From a bacterium (GTDB lineage: Bacteria > Pseudomonadota > Alphaproteobacteria > Rhodobacterales > Rhodobacteraceae): a stretch of DNA of 42,199 bases. The translations under genes were made by a program, and so were the position numbers. The notes beneath the pieces were generated by a model. That model did not search any database and had not been told where the DNA came from. It saw only the letters and a list, made by a program, of their open reading frames with translations. The stretch covers positions 104,682 to 146,880 of the forward strand of contig WGOE01000008.1 of the NCBI GenBank assembly GCA_016124195.1, written 5' to 3'. Of this stretch, positions 17,726 to 26,098 are shown piece after piece (within the stretch, counting starts at the first letter, position 1; every line of letters starts with the position of its first letter).

Positions 17726-17742
17726 CGGTCCGCAGCGGACCG
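17726..17742 (-). terminator. Possible terminator hairpin behind the kinase gene
   Basis: A perfect 7-bp stem CGGTCCG/CGGACCG with a 3-base loop lies 28 bases after the kinase stop. A second hairpin (GACCCC/GGGGTC, 17756-17771) overlaps the stop codon. Only a short T run (TTT) follows, so the terminator is weak if real. It separates the kinase unit from the promoter of the next unit. Confidence 0.4.
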
Positions 17743-17769
17743 GTTGCGCGGCCCCGACCCCAAGCGGGG

Positions 17770-18708
17770 TCAGACCAGCCTGGGCAGATCGGCCATGGCA
17801 GAAGCGGTGGCCCGGGCGCCGTTGTGGCGCAGCACGACGGCCGACAGCGCCTGCCCGGCGCGAAGTGCGGCTTGCGGCGGCAGGCCGGTCAGGCGCGCGG
17901 CGAGGTAGCCCGCGTTGAAGGCATCGCCCGCGCCGGTCGTATCGCGGATGCCGGTGACCGGCGGCGTGTCGAAAGTCTCTGCCCGGCCCGCGATCAGACA
18001 AGTCACCGGACCGGCGCCATCCTTCACGACGACCTCGGCGACACCGGCCTGCCTGAAGCGTTCGATGGTGGCGGCGGGCGAGGTGTCGCCCCAATGCGCC
18101 GCCTCGTCGTCAAAGCTGGGCAGGCCGATATCGGTCAGCGTCAGCATCCGGGCAATGGTGTCGCGCAGCGCGGCGGCCGAGGTCCAGAGGCGCGGACGGA
18201 TGTTCGGATCGAAAGACACCACCGCCCCCGTAGCGCGAGCCTCGGCCAGAAGGCCGAAGAGGCGCTCGCGGGCCTCGGGCGACAGGATCGCCAGCGTGAT
18301 GCCCGACAGATGGATCAGCGAAGCTCCCGCCAGCGCCGCCCGCAAGGCGCTTTCGTCATCGGCCAGATGCCGGGCGGCAGAGGTCTCGCGCCAGTAGTGA
18401 AAGCTGCGCTCCACCCCGTCCAGCTGGATCAGGTACAGCCCCATGCGGCGCGTCTCATCCCGAAACACGCCCGACAGCCCGAGGCCATCGGCGGCCATTT
18501 CGGCGGCGAAGGCATCTGACAGGCTGTCGCGGCCGATCCGCGTCACCATTCCGACCTCGGCAGCCGGGCCCAGCCATTGCGCCATGTGCCAGGCGGTGTT
18601 GAAGGTGTCGCCGGCAAAGCCGCGCCGGTAGAGGCCACCTTCGACCGGAGCCATTTCGACCATGGCTTCGCCGATGGCACAGACCTTGCGGCCTTTGAAA
18701 GCTGTCAT
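17770..18708 (-). CDS. PfkB-family sugar kinase, KDG-kinase-like
   Basis: A 312-residue ribokinase-fold kinase. The frame is open further upstream, but the ATG at 18708 overlaps the stop of the flavoprotein gene (ATGA) and gives a proper N-terminus (KVCAIGEAMVEMAPVEG, then YRRGFAGDTFNTAWHMA). The C-terminal signature DTTGAGDAFNAGYLA holds the catalytic Asp and the anion hole. The G-x-A-G/GDTFNTA start and overall length match 2-dehydro-3-deoxygluconokinase best. If so, the unit converts its sugar to 2-keto-3-deoxy-gluconate or a relative and phosphorylates it for Entner-Doudoroff aldol cleavage. No aldolase is in the window. A fructokinase or other PfkB substrate cannot be excluded. Confidence 0.9.
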   Translation of the reverse strand: MTAFKGRKVCAIGEAMVEMAPVEGGLYRRGFAGDTFNTAWHMAQWLGPAAEVGMVTRIGRDSLSDAFAAEMAADGLGLSGVFRDETRRMGLYLIQLDGVERSFHYWRETSAARHLADDESALRAALAGASLIHLSGITLAILSPEARERLFGLLAEARATGAVVSFDPNIRPRLWTSAAALRDTIARMLTLTDIGLPSFDDEAAHWGDTSPAATIERFRQAGVAEVVVKDGAGPVTCLIAGRAETFDTPPVTGIRDTTGAGDAFNAGYLAARLTGLPPQAALRAGQALSAVVLRHNGARATASAMADLPRLV

Positions 18709-20771
18709 GCACTGGCCTCCGGCACGGACGCGGCTTGATAGATCGCGCCGGTCAGCCAGGCGGGCCAGTCGCGTTCGAAGAAGTTCTTCGCCGTGGCATC
18801 GAAGGGCCGGTTGGGCCGCGTCGTCAGGTGAAAGGCGCCGTCTTCCCAGCGGACGAGGATCTGTTCGGCCCGGTCCTCGGGGCGTTCCTGCCGGAAACGG
18901 CAGGCTTCCAGCGGGCCAGAGGCAGTCATCGGCAGACCCACGCCCGCAGCGTCGCAGATCGCCCGGGCGCCCCGGCTGCCGCCGCCCGCCGAAATATAGT
19001 GGTCCAGCGCCGCCAGAACCGCTTCGGAGGCCAGTGCCATCTGCTGCCATTGCACTGCGCGGGCCGCCTCGGCCGGGCGCGCAAAGCCTAAGCCCGTGGC
19101 GCGCAGGCGTTGGTTCAGGGCCCGGGCACCCTGCAACGCCTCATGCACGGCGTGGGGGGTGCAGAGGGGGCCGGCGTGGTCGCTCATCCGCGCCTGAACC
19201 TCGGCCCGGATCGCGCGGACCGGGGCGCCGCCGGGCTGCAAGATCGTCTGAAGGTGGGCTATTGCCTTGGCCAACCCCTCCGGCGGGCCATCGGGCAGGG
19301 CCGGGCGCAGATGTGCCGCATGTTCGGCCACGCGCGTGCCAAAGACCTGACCCGAATTCAGCGCGGCGCCACCGGGGCGCGTCACACCGTGCGTACCCGC
19401 CGCCTCGCCCACGGCGTAACAGCCGGCCAGACTGCTGCGCCCCCAGACATCGACCGCGATGCCGCCGTTCATGTGCTGGTTGTTCACAGCAAACTCCAGC
19501 GGTTCCGCCGCGATATCCACCTTGTAGCGGCGGTAAAGCTCGATCGCCAAGGGGTTCATGTGGCGCAGCCGGTCGATCGGCAGGCCCTGCAGCGCCCCGG
19601 CCGAGGTCAGATACTCCTTCACATCCGCGTCCAGCCGGTCGAGGCTGAAGGGCAGGTCGATGGATCCGGGGTTGCGGTTGAAATCGAGGAAAACCCGCCG
19701 CCCCGCCTGCCCCTCCCGCAGGATGGCCAGGTCGATCAGGCTGGATCCGAAATCCAGCATCCGCGTGGCATGGAAGGGCCATTGATAGCCCTTGCGAAAG
19801 ATGTTGGACGCCATTTCCTGCGTGCTGCGGTAGTAGCCTGCCAGAAAGTGATGCTCCTGCCCGGCGGCATCGACCGAATAGACATGCGGCAGGGCCTGGA
19901 CATAGGTGCCCGACAGGTTCCAGGGAAAGCCCTCGCGCCGGGTGCCGATGCCGAACTGGCTTTCGGTCAGATTGACCAGCGTGATCCCGGCCTCGAGTGC
20001 CAGGCCAAGCGCGCCGAAACAGCCGTTGGGATAGACGCTGTCGCGGTACAACTCTCCGGGGCCGCCCGCGGCAAGAACAATCACCGGGGCGGCAAAGACG
20101 GTCAGGCCAAGAGGATTGCCCTCCCCGCGCGCCTGATTGCGCAGGGCCAGTAGCCCCGTCACCCGGCCCTGCGCCCGCAGGATCGCCACCGCGGTCGTGT
20201 GATTCAGGATCGGCACGCCCAACCGGATCGCCTCGGCAGCCAGGACCCTGACCATCAGGCGCGAGGTGCGCGGCCCGCAACTGGTGGCCCGTCCCGTCTC
20301 GTCATGGTCGGTCTGATAGCGCAACGTCCCGCCCAAGGGGTCCTGCGGCAGGGGCAGGCCCAGATATTGCAGCGAGGCCATGGCGCGGACCGAGCCCACC
20401 GCCTCGACATAGGCGGTATCCGCGTCCATCGCGCCACCGGCCCGCACCGCCTGCGCCATGGCCTCGAAATTGTCGCCCCGGTCGGCGGTGTTGGCGGTGT
20501 GCAGCGTCTGCTTGTCAGACCCCGAACAGGCCGAGGTGCCACCCCAGGCGCTTTGGCTCAGCACCACCACATCGACGCCGCGCCGCTTCAGTTCGACCGC
20601 TGCGCGCAGGCCCGCGGCCCCGCTGCCCACGATGCAGGCCGGGCTGCGGATCAGGGGCAGGGTCAGACCCGCGACCGACACCGTCTCGCCAGACGGCCGT
20701 TCAGGCGGCAGGCGCGGCATTTCGACATCGGTCAGCGCGTCAAGGATGTCTTGCGGAACGTCGATGCTCAT
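18705..20771 (-). CDS. FAD-dependent oxidoreductase of the succinate dehydrogenase/fumarate reductase flavoprotein family
   Basis: A 688-residue flavoprotein. An N-terminal extension of about 40 residues precedes the FAD fold (ACIVGSGAAGLRAAVELKRR). The capping-domain region holds TDHDETGRATSCGPRTSRLM. The family motif is NNQHMNGGIAVDVWGRSSLA, followed by GCYAVGEAAGTHGVTRPGGA and LNSGQVFG. The C-terminal helical part resembles that of fumarate reductase and L-aspartate oxidase. No iron-sulfur or membrane-anchor subunit is adjacent, so it may work as a soluble oxidase or dehydrogenase with another acceptor. It is placed between a Gfo/Idh dehydrogenase (9-base gap) and the kinase (4-base overlap). 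The substrate, probably an oxidised sugar or sugar acid, is unknown. Confidence 0.88.
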   Translation of the reverse strand: MSIDVPQDILDALTDVEMPRLPPERPSGETVSVAGLTLPLIRSPACIVGSGAAGLRAAVELKRRGVDVVVLSQSAWGGTSACSGSDKQTLHTANTADRGDNFEAMAQAVRAGGAMDADTAYVEAVGSVRAMASLQYLGLPLPQDPLGGTLRYQTDHDETGRATSCGPRTSRLMVRVLAAEAIRLGVPILNHTTAVAILRAQGRVTGLLALRNQARGEGNPLGLTVFAAPVIVLAAGGPGELYRDSVYPNGCFGALGLALEAGITLVNLTESQFGIGTRREGFPWNLSGTYVQALPHVYSVDAAGQEHHFLAGYYRSTQEMASNIFRKGYQWPFHATRMLDFGSSLIDLAILREGQAGRRVFLDFNRNPGSIDLPFSLDRLDADVKEYLTSAGALQGLPIDRLRHMNPLAIELYRRYKVDIAAEPLEFAVNNQHMNGGIAVDVWGRSSLAGCYAVGEAAGTHGVTRPGGAALNSGQVFGTRVAEHAAHLRPALPDGPPEGLAKAIAHLQTILQPGGAPVRAIRAEVQARMSDHAGPLCTPHAVHEALQGARALNQRLRATGLGFARPAEAARAVQWQQMALASEAVLAALDHYISAGGGSRGARAICDAAGVGLPMTASGPLEACRFRQERPEDRAEQILVRWEDGAFHLTTRPNRPFDATAKNFFERDWPAWLTGAIYQAASVPEASA

Positions 20772-20780
20772 GAGGCCCCC

Positions 20781-21926
20781 TCAGATGCGCGCAATATCCA
20801 CCCAGCGTCGTTCGCGCGAGGATTGCATGCAGGCCTCGACGATCTGGCAGATGTGGTGGCCCACCTCGAAGGTCGGCCACATCGGCTGACCGGTGACGAC
20901 GGAACGGGCGACTTCCCAGGCTTCGATGATCTTGGTCTCGTTATAGCCCAGCGCGAAATTCGCCAAGGGCAGAAAGGCACTGTAATTCGGATTCTCGGGC
21001 CCGACGTCGATGGCCCTATAGCCGCGCCGGCCGGTGCGGTCGTCGTTGGTATAGAAATGCAGGCGGTTGATCTGGTCATAGTCGAAGACGAGGCTGCCCT
21101 TGGTGCCATAGACCTCATAGGCCTGATGGAACTTGCGCCCGGTGGCGACCCGGCTGAAATCGACGATGCCGGCAGCGCCATTCTCGAACCGGCAGAGCAT
21201 GTTGCTGGCGTCCGGGTTGGTCACCGCGGCCCAATCCTGCGATGCGGCGCCCTGCCCCTCGGCCACGGGGCGGCGCGGGGTGACGATCAGGTTGTCGGCG
21301 ATCAGCGACGAGACGCGGCCGACCAGAAACTCCATGAAGCTGAAGACATGGCTGCCGGTATCCCCGACGATGCCAGTCGGCGCCAGCGTGCCATCCGCCC
21401 GCCACATCATCGGGGCCAGGGGGTCGCCGAACACATCGACATGCTGGCAGCCCTTGAACAGGCGGATCTCGCCGATCTCGCCCGAGCGGATGATCTCGCG
21501 CGCCATGTCATGCACCGGGTTGCGCGGAAAGCCGTGGCCCACGCGGGTGATGACGCCCTTGGCCCGGGCGAGGTCGGCCAGTTCGCGGGCCTGCGCCGCC
21601 GTATCGGCCAGCGGCTTTTCGCAATAGACATGCTTGCCCGCCAGAAGCGCCGCCTTGGCCACCGGATAATGCAGGTTGTCGGGCAGGCAGATATCGACCA
21701 GATCGACATCCGGCGCCGTCACGACCTCTTGCCAGTCGCGCAGGATCCGCGCCCCCGGCGCACGCGCGGCCAGCGTGTCGGTGTCAGGGCTGGAGGACAC
21801 CAGAGCCACAATGCGGGCCCGCGCCTCGGCCACGCCGAAGAAATGCGGCAGGCTTTGCCAGGCCATGGTGTGAACCTTGCCCATCCACCCCGAGGCGCCC
21901 AGGACTGCGACTTTGACTTCGGACAT
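20781..21926 (-). CDS. Gfo/Idh/MocA-family NAD(P)-dependent sugar dehydrogenase
   Basis: A 381-residue oxidoreductase. The N-terminal Rossmann fold reads VKVAVLGASGWMGKVHTMAW. The family motif YCEKPLADT (E-K-P with catalytic Lys) comes near residue 98, and the second domain contains GDTGSHVFSFMEFLVGR, where D and H are the usual catalytic positions. Members oxidise inositols, sugars and amino sugars at a ring hydroxyl. It is the first gene of the flavoprotein-kinase unit, and its start lies about 30 bases downstream of the operator pair at 21956-21991. It probably performs the first or second oxidation of the imported sugar. Confidence 0.93.
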   Translation of the reverse strand: MSEVKVAVLGASGWMGKVHTMAWQSLPHFFGVAEARARIVALVSSSPDTDTLAARAPGARILRDWQEVVTAPDVDLVDICLPDNLHYPVAKAALLAGKHVYCEKPLADTAAQARELADLARAKGVITRVGHGFPRNPVHDMAREIIRSGEIGEIRLFKGCQHVDVFGDPLAPMMWRADGTLAPTGIVGDTGSHVFSFMEFLVGRVSSLIADNLIVTPRRPVAEGQGAASQDWAAVTNPDASNMLCRFENGAAGIVDFSRVATGRKFHQAYEVYGTKGSLVFDYDQINRLHFYTNDDRTGRRGYRAIDVGPENPNYSAFLPLANFALGYNETKIIEAWEVARSVVTGQPMWPTFEVGHHICQIVEACMQSSRERRWVDIARI

Positions 21927-21955
21927 GCTTCCCCCGAACTTGTAGAATCGACATT

Positions 21956-21969
21956 ATGGAACCTTCCAA
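21956..21969 (-). promoter_or_regulatory. LacI-type operator, downstream copy of unit A
   Basis: The minus strand reads TTGGAAGGTTCCAT, 12 of 14 matches to TTGGAACGTTCCAA. It lies just downstream of the -10 region. Its centre is exactly 22 bp from the copy at 21978-21991, the same spacing as in the other promoter. Confidence 0.72.
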
Positions 21970-21971
21970 TC

Positions 21972-22000
21972 TGGTTACTGTAACGTTCCAAATTGGTCAA
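21972..22000 (-). promoter_or_regulatory. Promoter of the Gfo/Idh unit
   Basis: On the minus strand TTGACC at 22000-21995 is a near-perfect -35 box. A 17-base spacer follows, then TAACCA as a poor -10. The -10 is weak in both promoters of this regulon, so an activator or an extended element may be needed, or the true -10 may lie slightly elsewhere. Confidence 0.55.
21978..21991 (-). promoter_or_regulatory. LacI-type operator inside the promoter spacer of unit A
   Basis: The minus strand reads TTGGAACGTTACAG, 12 of 14 matches to TTGGAACGTTCCAA. It lies within the spacer of the promoter at 21972-22000, in the same position as its counterpart at 17668-17681. Confidence 0.77.
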
Positions 22001-22233
22001 CTGCCATTGCAGCAAAATGCCTCCGGGTCGGTCCGGGGGCATGGATGCAATCGGCGCCGCCCGAGCCGGTGAGTTTGTCTGCTTTCGGACTCGTCTTGTC
22101 GCCACGAAGAGTCATCGCAAACTCCATCGCAGGCAATGTCTCAACCGCTGAAAGGACTACCCTATCCCGCCGCGATCACCAGACGCGCGGCGCGATCAAG
22201 CCTCGCCTGCGAGAGGAGCCGGGCACTGGCCAG

Positions 22234-22998
22234 TCAGGGCGAAACCATGGTGATGAAGTCCCTGACCAGCGTGTCAAAAAGATGCGGCTTTTCGAAATGC
22301 ACGTTATGGGCGGCATTCGGCACGACGGCGAGGTCGGCGCCCGGGATGCCGCGCCACAGGGTCTCGGGCTGCGACCAGGGGTAGGAGCGGTCCTTGCTGC
22401 CCCAAAGCACCAGCGTTCTTGTGCGGATGTGGGCCAGAGCGGGCCGGCCGTCCCAGGCCTCCCAGGCGTCAAGGCTGGCAAGCGCCGCTTGCAGACTGAC
22501 CTTGCGCCCAAGCGTCCGGCACAGGTCGAACTGCGCGGCCTTCTCGCCCTCCAGAAACCAGGTGGCGGCGATCCGGCTGGCCGTGTCGGCCATGCCCTCG
22601 TTCTGGAAACGGGCGCGCGATTGGGCGATGGTTTCGAACCGGCCCGGCAAGACGCCAAGCGGCCCGGTACCGTAAAGCACAAGGCTGCGCAGGCGGTCCG
22701 GGGCAAGCCGCGCCATTTCCTGCACAACCATGCCGCCCATCGAATGGCCCAAGAGGTCGAATTCGGCAATGCCGAGGTGATCCAGCAGGTCCAGCACATC
22801 CTTTGCATGCGCCTCGATCGTGGCTGGCGCGGTCAGCAGGGCGCTTTTGCCAAAGCCGGCGAGGTCGGGGCAGATCACGTCACGGCTGGACGCAAAGGCG
22901 GCGAGCTGCGCCGACCACATCGCACTGCCGCCCAGAAAGCCATGCACCAGCACCAACGCGGGCCCGCTGCCGCTTCGCGTATAGGACAAGATCGCCAT
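22234..22998 (-). CDS. Alpha/beta-fold hydrolase (enol-lactonase/esterase type)
   Basis: A 254-residue hydrolase. The ATG at 22998 is preferred to an upstream start because GGAAAGGTAAC precedes it and the fold begins at once (AILSYTRSGSGPALVLVHGF). The nucleophile Ser is in LLGHSMGGMV, the acid is likely Asp in LVLWGSKDRSYPW, and the catalytic His is in NAAHNVHFEKP. It resembles 3-oxoadipate enol-lactonases. It is the last gene of the sulfonate operon, 63 bases behind the HpsN-like gene. It might release a sulfonate from an ester or amide conjugate, but nothing in the sequence fixes the substrate. Confidence 0.9.
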   Translation of the reverse strand: MAILSYTRSGSGPALVLVHGFLGGSAMWSAQLAAFASSRDVICPDLAGFGKSALLTAPATIEAHAKDVLDLLDHLGIAEFDLLGHSMGGMVVQEMARLAPDRLRSLVLYGTGPLGVLPGRFETIAQSRARFQNEGMADTASRIAATWFLEGEKAAQFDLCRTLGRKVSLQAALASLDAWEAWDGRPALAHIRTRTLVLWGSKDRSYPWSQPETLWRGIPGADLAVVPNAAHNVHFEKPHLFDTLVRDFITMVSP

Positions 22999-23061
22999 TC
23001 TGGCTGTTACCTTTCCGCAAGGCATGGTCCTGACCCGACGGGGTCAGGGCCGCCGGTCCTG

Positions 23062-24369
23062 TCACGTCTGCGCATCGGCGCGCAGATCAAAGCTGTCGTT
23101 GGGGAAGAACTTTGCCAGCCGGATGTCGGCAGAGCGCGCGTGCCCCTCCATCCCCTCCAGCCGCGAGATGCGGGCGGTGGCCTCGGCCAGCGGGCGCGCG
23201 GCGGCCCGGGTCGCGCGTTGCCAGGTCACGGTCTTCATGAACTTGTGCACCGAAAGGCCGCCGGTATAGCGCGCCGCCCCCGAGGTCGGCAGAACATGGT
23301 TCGGACCCGAGGTCTTGTCGCCAAAGGCAACGGTGGTCTCTTCGCCCAGAAACAGCGAGCCGTAAGAGCTGAGCCGGTTCAGCCACCAGTCCAGACCCTG
23401 CGCCTGAACGTGCAGATGTTCGGGGGCGAAGCGGTCGGCGACCTGCGCCATCTCTTCGGCATCGGTGCACAGGATGACCTCGGCGAAATCGGCCCAGGCG
23501 GCGGTTGCGCTGGTGCGGTTGACCTCGGGCAGCGCGGCGATCAGTTCGGGCACCCGGGCCATCACCCGGCCGGCCAGCGCCTCGTCGGTCGTGACAAGCC
23601 AGACCGGAGAATTATAGCCATGCTCGGCCTGCCCGACGAGGTCGACCGCAACGAGTTCGGCGTCGGCAGTGGAGTCGGCCACGACCATGCTGTCGGTCGG
23701 GCCGGCGAACATGTCGATGCCGACCTGCCCGTAAAGGATGCGCTTGGCCTCGGCCACATACTGGTTGCCGGGGCCGACGAGGATATCCGCCTTAGGCACG
23801 CCGAACAGACCATTCGCAATCGCGGCGACCCCCTGAACCCCGCCGAGGTTCAGGATGACATCGGCGCCGCACAGATCCATCGTGTAAAGGATCGACGGAG
23901 GAATGCCGATCCCCGGGCGCGGCGGCGAACATGCCGTGATATGGGGAACGCCTGCGACCTTGGCCGTGGTGATCGTCATGATGGCGCTGGCCACATGGCT
24001 GTAGCGCCCGCCCGGCACGTAGCAGCCAGCCGCCGAAATCGGAATCTGCCTTTGCCCGGCCATCAGGCCCGGCAGGATCTCGACCGAGAAATCGGTGGCC
24101 GAGGCGCGCTGTGCCTCGGCAAAACGGCGCACGTTGTCATGGGCAAAGCGGATGTCGGCCTTCAGCTTTTCGGGCACCTGGGCCGCCGCGGCCCGGCGCG
24201 CCGCGTCGGAAACGACGATTTCGCCATCCCAGCGGTCCAGGTCGACCGCGAACTTGCGCGCGGCGGCCTCGCCCCCCATGGCGATCTCGTCCAGCATCTT
24301 TTCGACCGCGGCCCGCACGTCACTGTGGCCGGTTTCTGCGGTCCGACCGGCTTTCTTCAGGTAAATCAT
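23062..24369 (-). CDS. hpsN: HpsN/histidinol-dehydrogenase-like NAD-dependent dehydrogenase for a sulfonated alcohol
   Basis: A 435-residue member of the histidinol dehydrogenase fold, closest in my recollection to sulfopropanediol dehydrogenase HpsN. Such enzymes oxidise a primary alcohol to a carboxylate in two NAD-dependent steps. Zinc ligands match the family: Q247 and H250 in VGQAEHG, D351 in FGDKTSGPNH, H375 in LSVHKFMK. The catalytic pair is E317-H318 in APEHLHV. The ATG at 24369 is preferred over an in-frame start 19 codons upstream because the fold begins MIYLKKAGRT. It stands directly behind the tauC-type gene in an operon with cuyA and a racemase but without suyAB or hpsOP. That suggests an amino-alcohol sulfonate (cysteinolate to cysteate) rather than dihydroxypropanesulfonate. 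The substrate is inference. Confidence 0.85.
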   Translation of the reverse strand: MIYLKKAGRTAETGHSDVRAAVEKMLDEIAMGGEAAARKFAVDLDRWDGEIVVSDAARRAAAAQVPEKLKADIRFAHDNVRRFAEAQRASATDFSVEILPGLMAGQRQIPISAAGCYVPGGRYSHVASAIMTITTAKVAGVPHITACSPPRPGIGIPPSILYTMDLCGADVILNLGGVQGVAAIANGLFGVPKADILVGPGNQYVAEAKRILYGQVGIDMFAGPTDSMVVADSTADAELVAVDLVGQAEHGYNSPVWLVTTDEALAGRVMARVPELIAALPEVNRTSATAAWADFAEVILCTDAEEMAQVADRFAPEHLHVQAQGLDWWLNRLSSYGSLFLGEETTVAFGDKTSGPNHVLPTSGAARYTGGLSVHKFMKTVTWQRATRAAARPLAEATARISRLEGMEGHARSADIRLAKFFPNDSFDLRADAQT

Positions 24370-24385
24370 GGGTTTGGCTTTCAGG

Positions 24386-25252
24386 TTACATTCTGCCCTT
24401 CCAGGGCACGACGCGCCGCTCGACAAAGCGCATCAAAAGGTCGAAGGCGAAGGCGATGATGGCGATGACGAAAATGCCCATGATCACGACGGGGGTCTGC
24501 AGGAACTGGCTCGCCGACAGGACCATATAGCCAAGCCCCTTGGTTGCCGCGACCATTTCGGCGGCGACCAGCGTCGTCCAGCCAAAGCCGATGCCGACCC
24601 GCATGGCGGTCAGGATCTCGGGCATGGCGGAAGGCATGATGACAAAGCGCAAGACCTGCCAGCGCGTCGCACCAAAGGAATAGGCCGCGTGGATCTGTTC
24701 GATGGCGGCCGATTTGACGCCCGACCGCGCCCCAAGCACGATCGGCGCAAAGACCGACAGGAAGATCAGCAGCACTTTCGACGTCTCGCCGATGCCGAAC
24801 CAGATAATCATCAGGGGCAGATAGGCCAAGGGCGGAATGGGGCGGTAAAACTCGATCGGCGGGTCGAAAAGACCGCGCATCACCGGGCTCATCCCCATGG
24901 CAAGGCCAAGCGGCAGGCCGATCACGCAAGCCAGAAGGAAGGCGCCGAACACCCGCACCGTCGATATCATCAGATGCGACAGGAAGGGCGTGCCGGTGAA
25001 CCCCTCGTTCCAGACCGCAAAGAATTTGGTCACGATCGTCATCGGCGCTGGCACGAACAGGGGCTTGACCCAGCCCATGGCGGTGACCAGCCACCAGACG
25101 GCGAAGAACAGCGCGATGGAAAATGCCGAAAGCCACAGCGTGTTGCCCTGACCGGGCACGCCATAGATCTCACCCGGTTTGGTGGGGCGGGCCCGCGACA
25201 GGCGCGCGATCAGGCCGGCTTGCGGGCGCGGCGACGGAGTGACTTGGGTCAT
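24386..25252 (-). CDS. tauC: Sulfonate/taurine-type ABC transporter permease
   Basis: A 288-residue permease of the TauC/SsuC/NrtB family. After a cytoplasmic N-terminus there are about six transmembrane helices (TLWLSAFSIALFFAVWWLV; VFGAFLLACVIGLPLGLAMG; LLIFLSVFAPIVLGARSGVK). The ATPase-contacting loop reads IHAAYSFGATRWQVLRFVIM and ends in PSAMPEI. The ATG overlaps the stop of the ATPase gene (ATGA). It works with the products of the two preceding genes to import the sulfonate. Confidence 0.92.
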   Translation of the reverse strand: MTQVTPSPRPQAGLIARLSRARPTKPGEIYGVPGQGNTLWLSAFSIALFFAVWWLVTAMGWVKPLFVPAPMTIVTKFFAVWNEGFTGTPFLSHLMISTVRVFGAFLLACVIGLPLGLAMGMSPVMRGLFDPPIEFYRPIPPLAYLPLMIIWFGIGETSKVLLIFLSVFAPIVLGARSGVKSAAIEQIHAAYSFGATRWQVLRFVIMPSAMPEILTAMRVGIGFGWTTLVAAEMVAATKGLGYMVLSASQFLQTPVVIMGIFVIAIIAFAFDLLMRFVERRVVPWKGRM

Positions 25253-26037
25253 GCGGAGGCCTCCTCGTCGGCAAAGATGATCTTCAGCACATCTTCGCGC
25301 AGGCGGATGAACTCTGGCGACGCCTTGACCTGGCGGGCGGGCATGCCGTCCAGATAGCGGCGCGAGAAGGGCAGGTCGAAGGTATGGGTGATCCGGCCTG
25401 GGCGCGGCGACATGACGACCAGCTTGGTGCCCATGAACAGCGCCTCTTCCACGCTGTGCGTGATGAAGAAGATGGATTTGTGGGTATCGCGCCAGATCCG
25501 CAGGATCAATTCCTGCGCCTTTTCCCGCGTCAGCGCATCCAGGGCGCCCAGCGGCTCGTCCATCAGCAGGATCTGCGGATCGCAGGTCAGGGCCCGGGCA
25601 ATGCCCACCCGTTGCTGCATCCCGCCCGACAGCTTGTAGACCGGCGCTTTCTGGAAGCCGTCCAGCCCCAGAAGGCCCACGAACTTGTTTGCCGTCTCAT
25701 AGCGCTGCGCCTTGTTGACACCCTGGATCTGCAGCCCGAAAGCCACGTTGTCCAGCACGTTGAGCCACGGGAGCAGCGCATGCTTTTGAAACACCACCGC
25801 CCGGTCGGCGCCCGGCCCCTCGACCCGATGACCGCCAAGGTTCAAGGTCCCGGTGCTGGGCGACAGGAACCCCGCGATCAGGTTGAGCAGCGTCGATTTC
25901 CCGCAGCCCGAAGCCCCAAGCGCCACGACGAATTCATCATCGTCGATGGTCAGGTTGATCTTGCTCAGGGCAGAAACCGGAGGGCGTCCGTCCGCCGCAG
26001 GAAAAACCACCGAGACATCATCGATTATCAGCCCCAT
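25249..26037 (-). CDS. tauB: Sulfonate/taurine-type ABC transporter ATPase
   Basis: A 262-residue ATPase of the TauB/SsuB family. Walker A is [13 protein letters not shown], the signature is LSGGMQQRVGIARAL, Walker B is ILLMDEPLGALD, and the switch His is in FITHSVEEALFMG. VFQKHALLPWLNVLDNVAFG is typical of this subfamily. It follows the binding-protein gene by 61 bases and overlaps the permease start. Confidence 0.94.
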   Translation of the reverse strand: MGLIIDDVSVVFPAADGRPPVSALSKINLTIDDDEFVVALGASGCGKSTLLNLIAGFLSPSTGTLNLGGHRVEGPGADRAVVFQKHALLPWLNVLDNVAFGLQIQGVNKAQRYETANKFVGLLGLDGFQKAPVYKLSGGMQQRVGIARALTCDPQILLMDEPLGALDALTREKAQELILRIWRDTHKSIFFITHSVEEALFMGTKLVVMSPRPGRITHTFDLPFSRRYLDGMPARQVKASPEFIRLREDVLKIIFADEEASA

Positions 26038-26098
26038 AGGCCGTCTCCCACATTGGCAGAGGGGTCTTGCCCGGAATTACCCGGGCAAGACATCGCAC

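Noticed and set aside
23062-24369. Biosynthetic histidinol dehydrogenase HisD
   Set aside because: No other his genes are nearby, the operon is for sulfonates, and the sequence resembles HpsN more than HisD.
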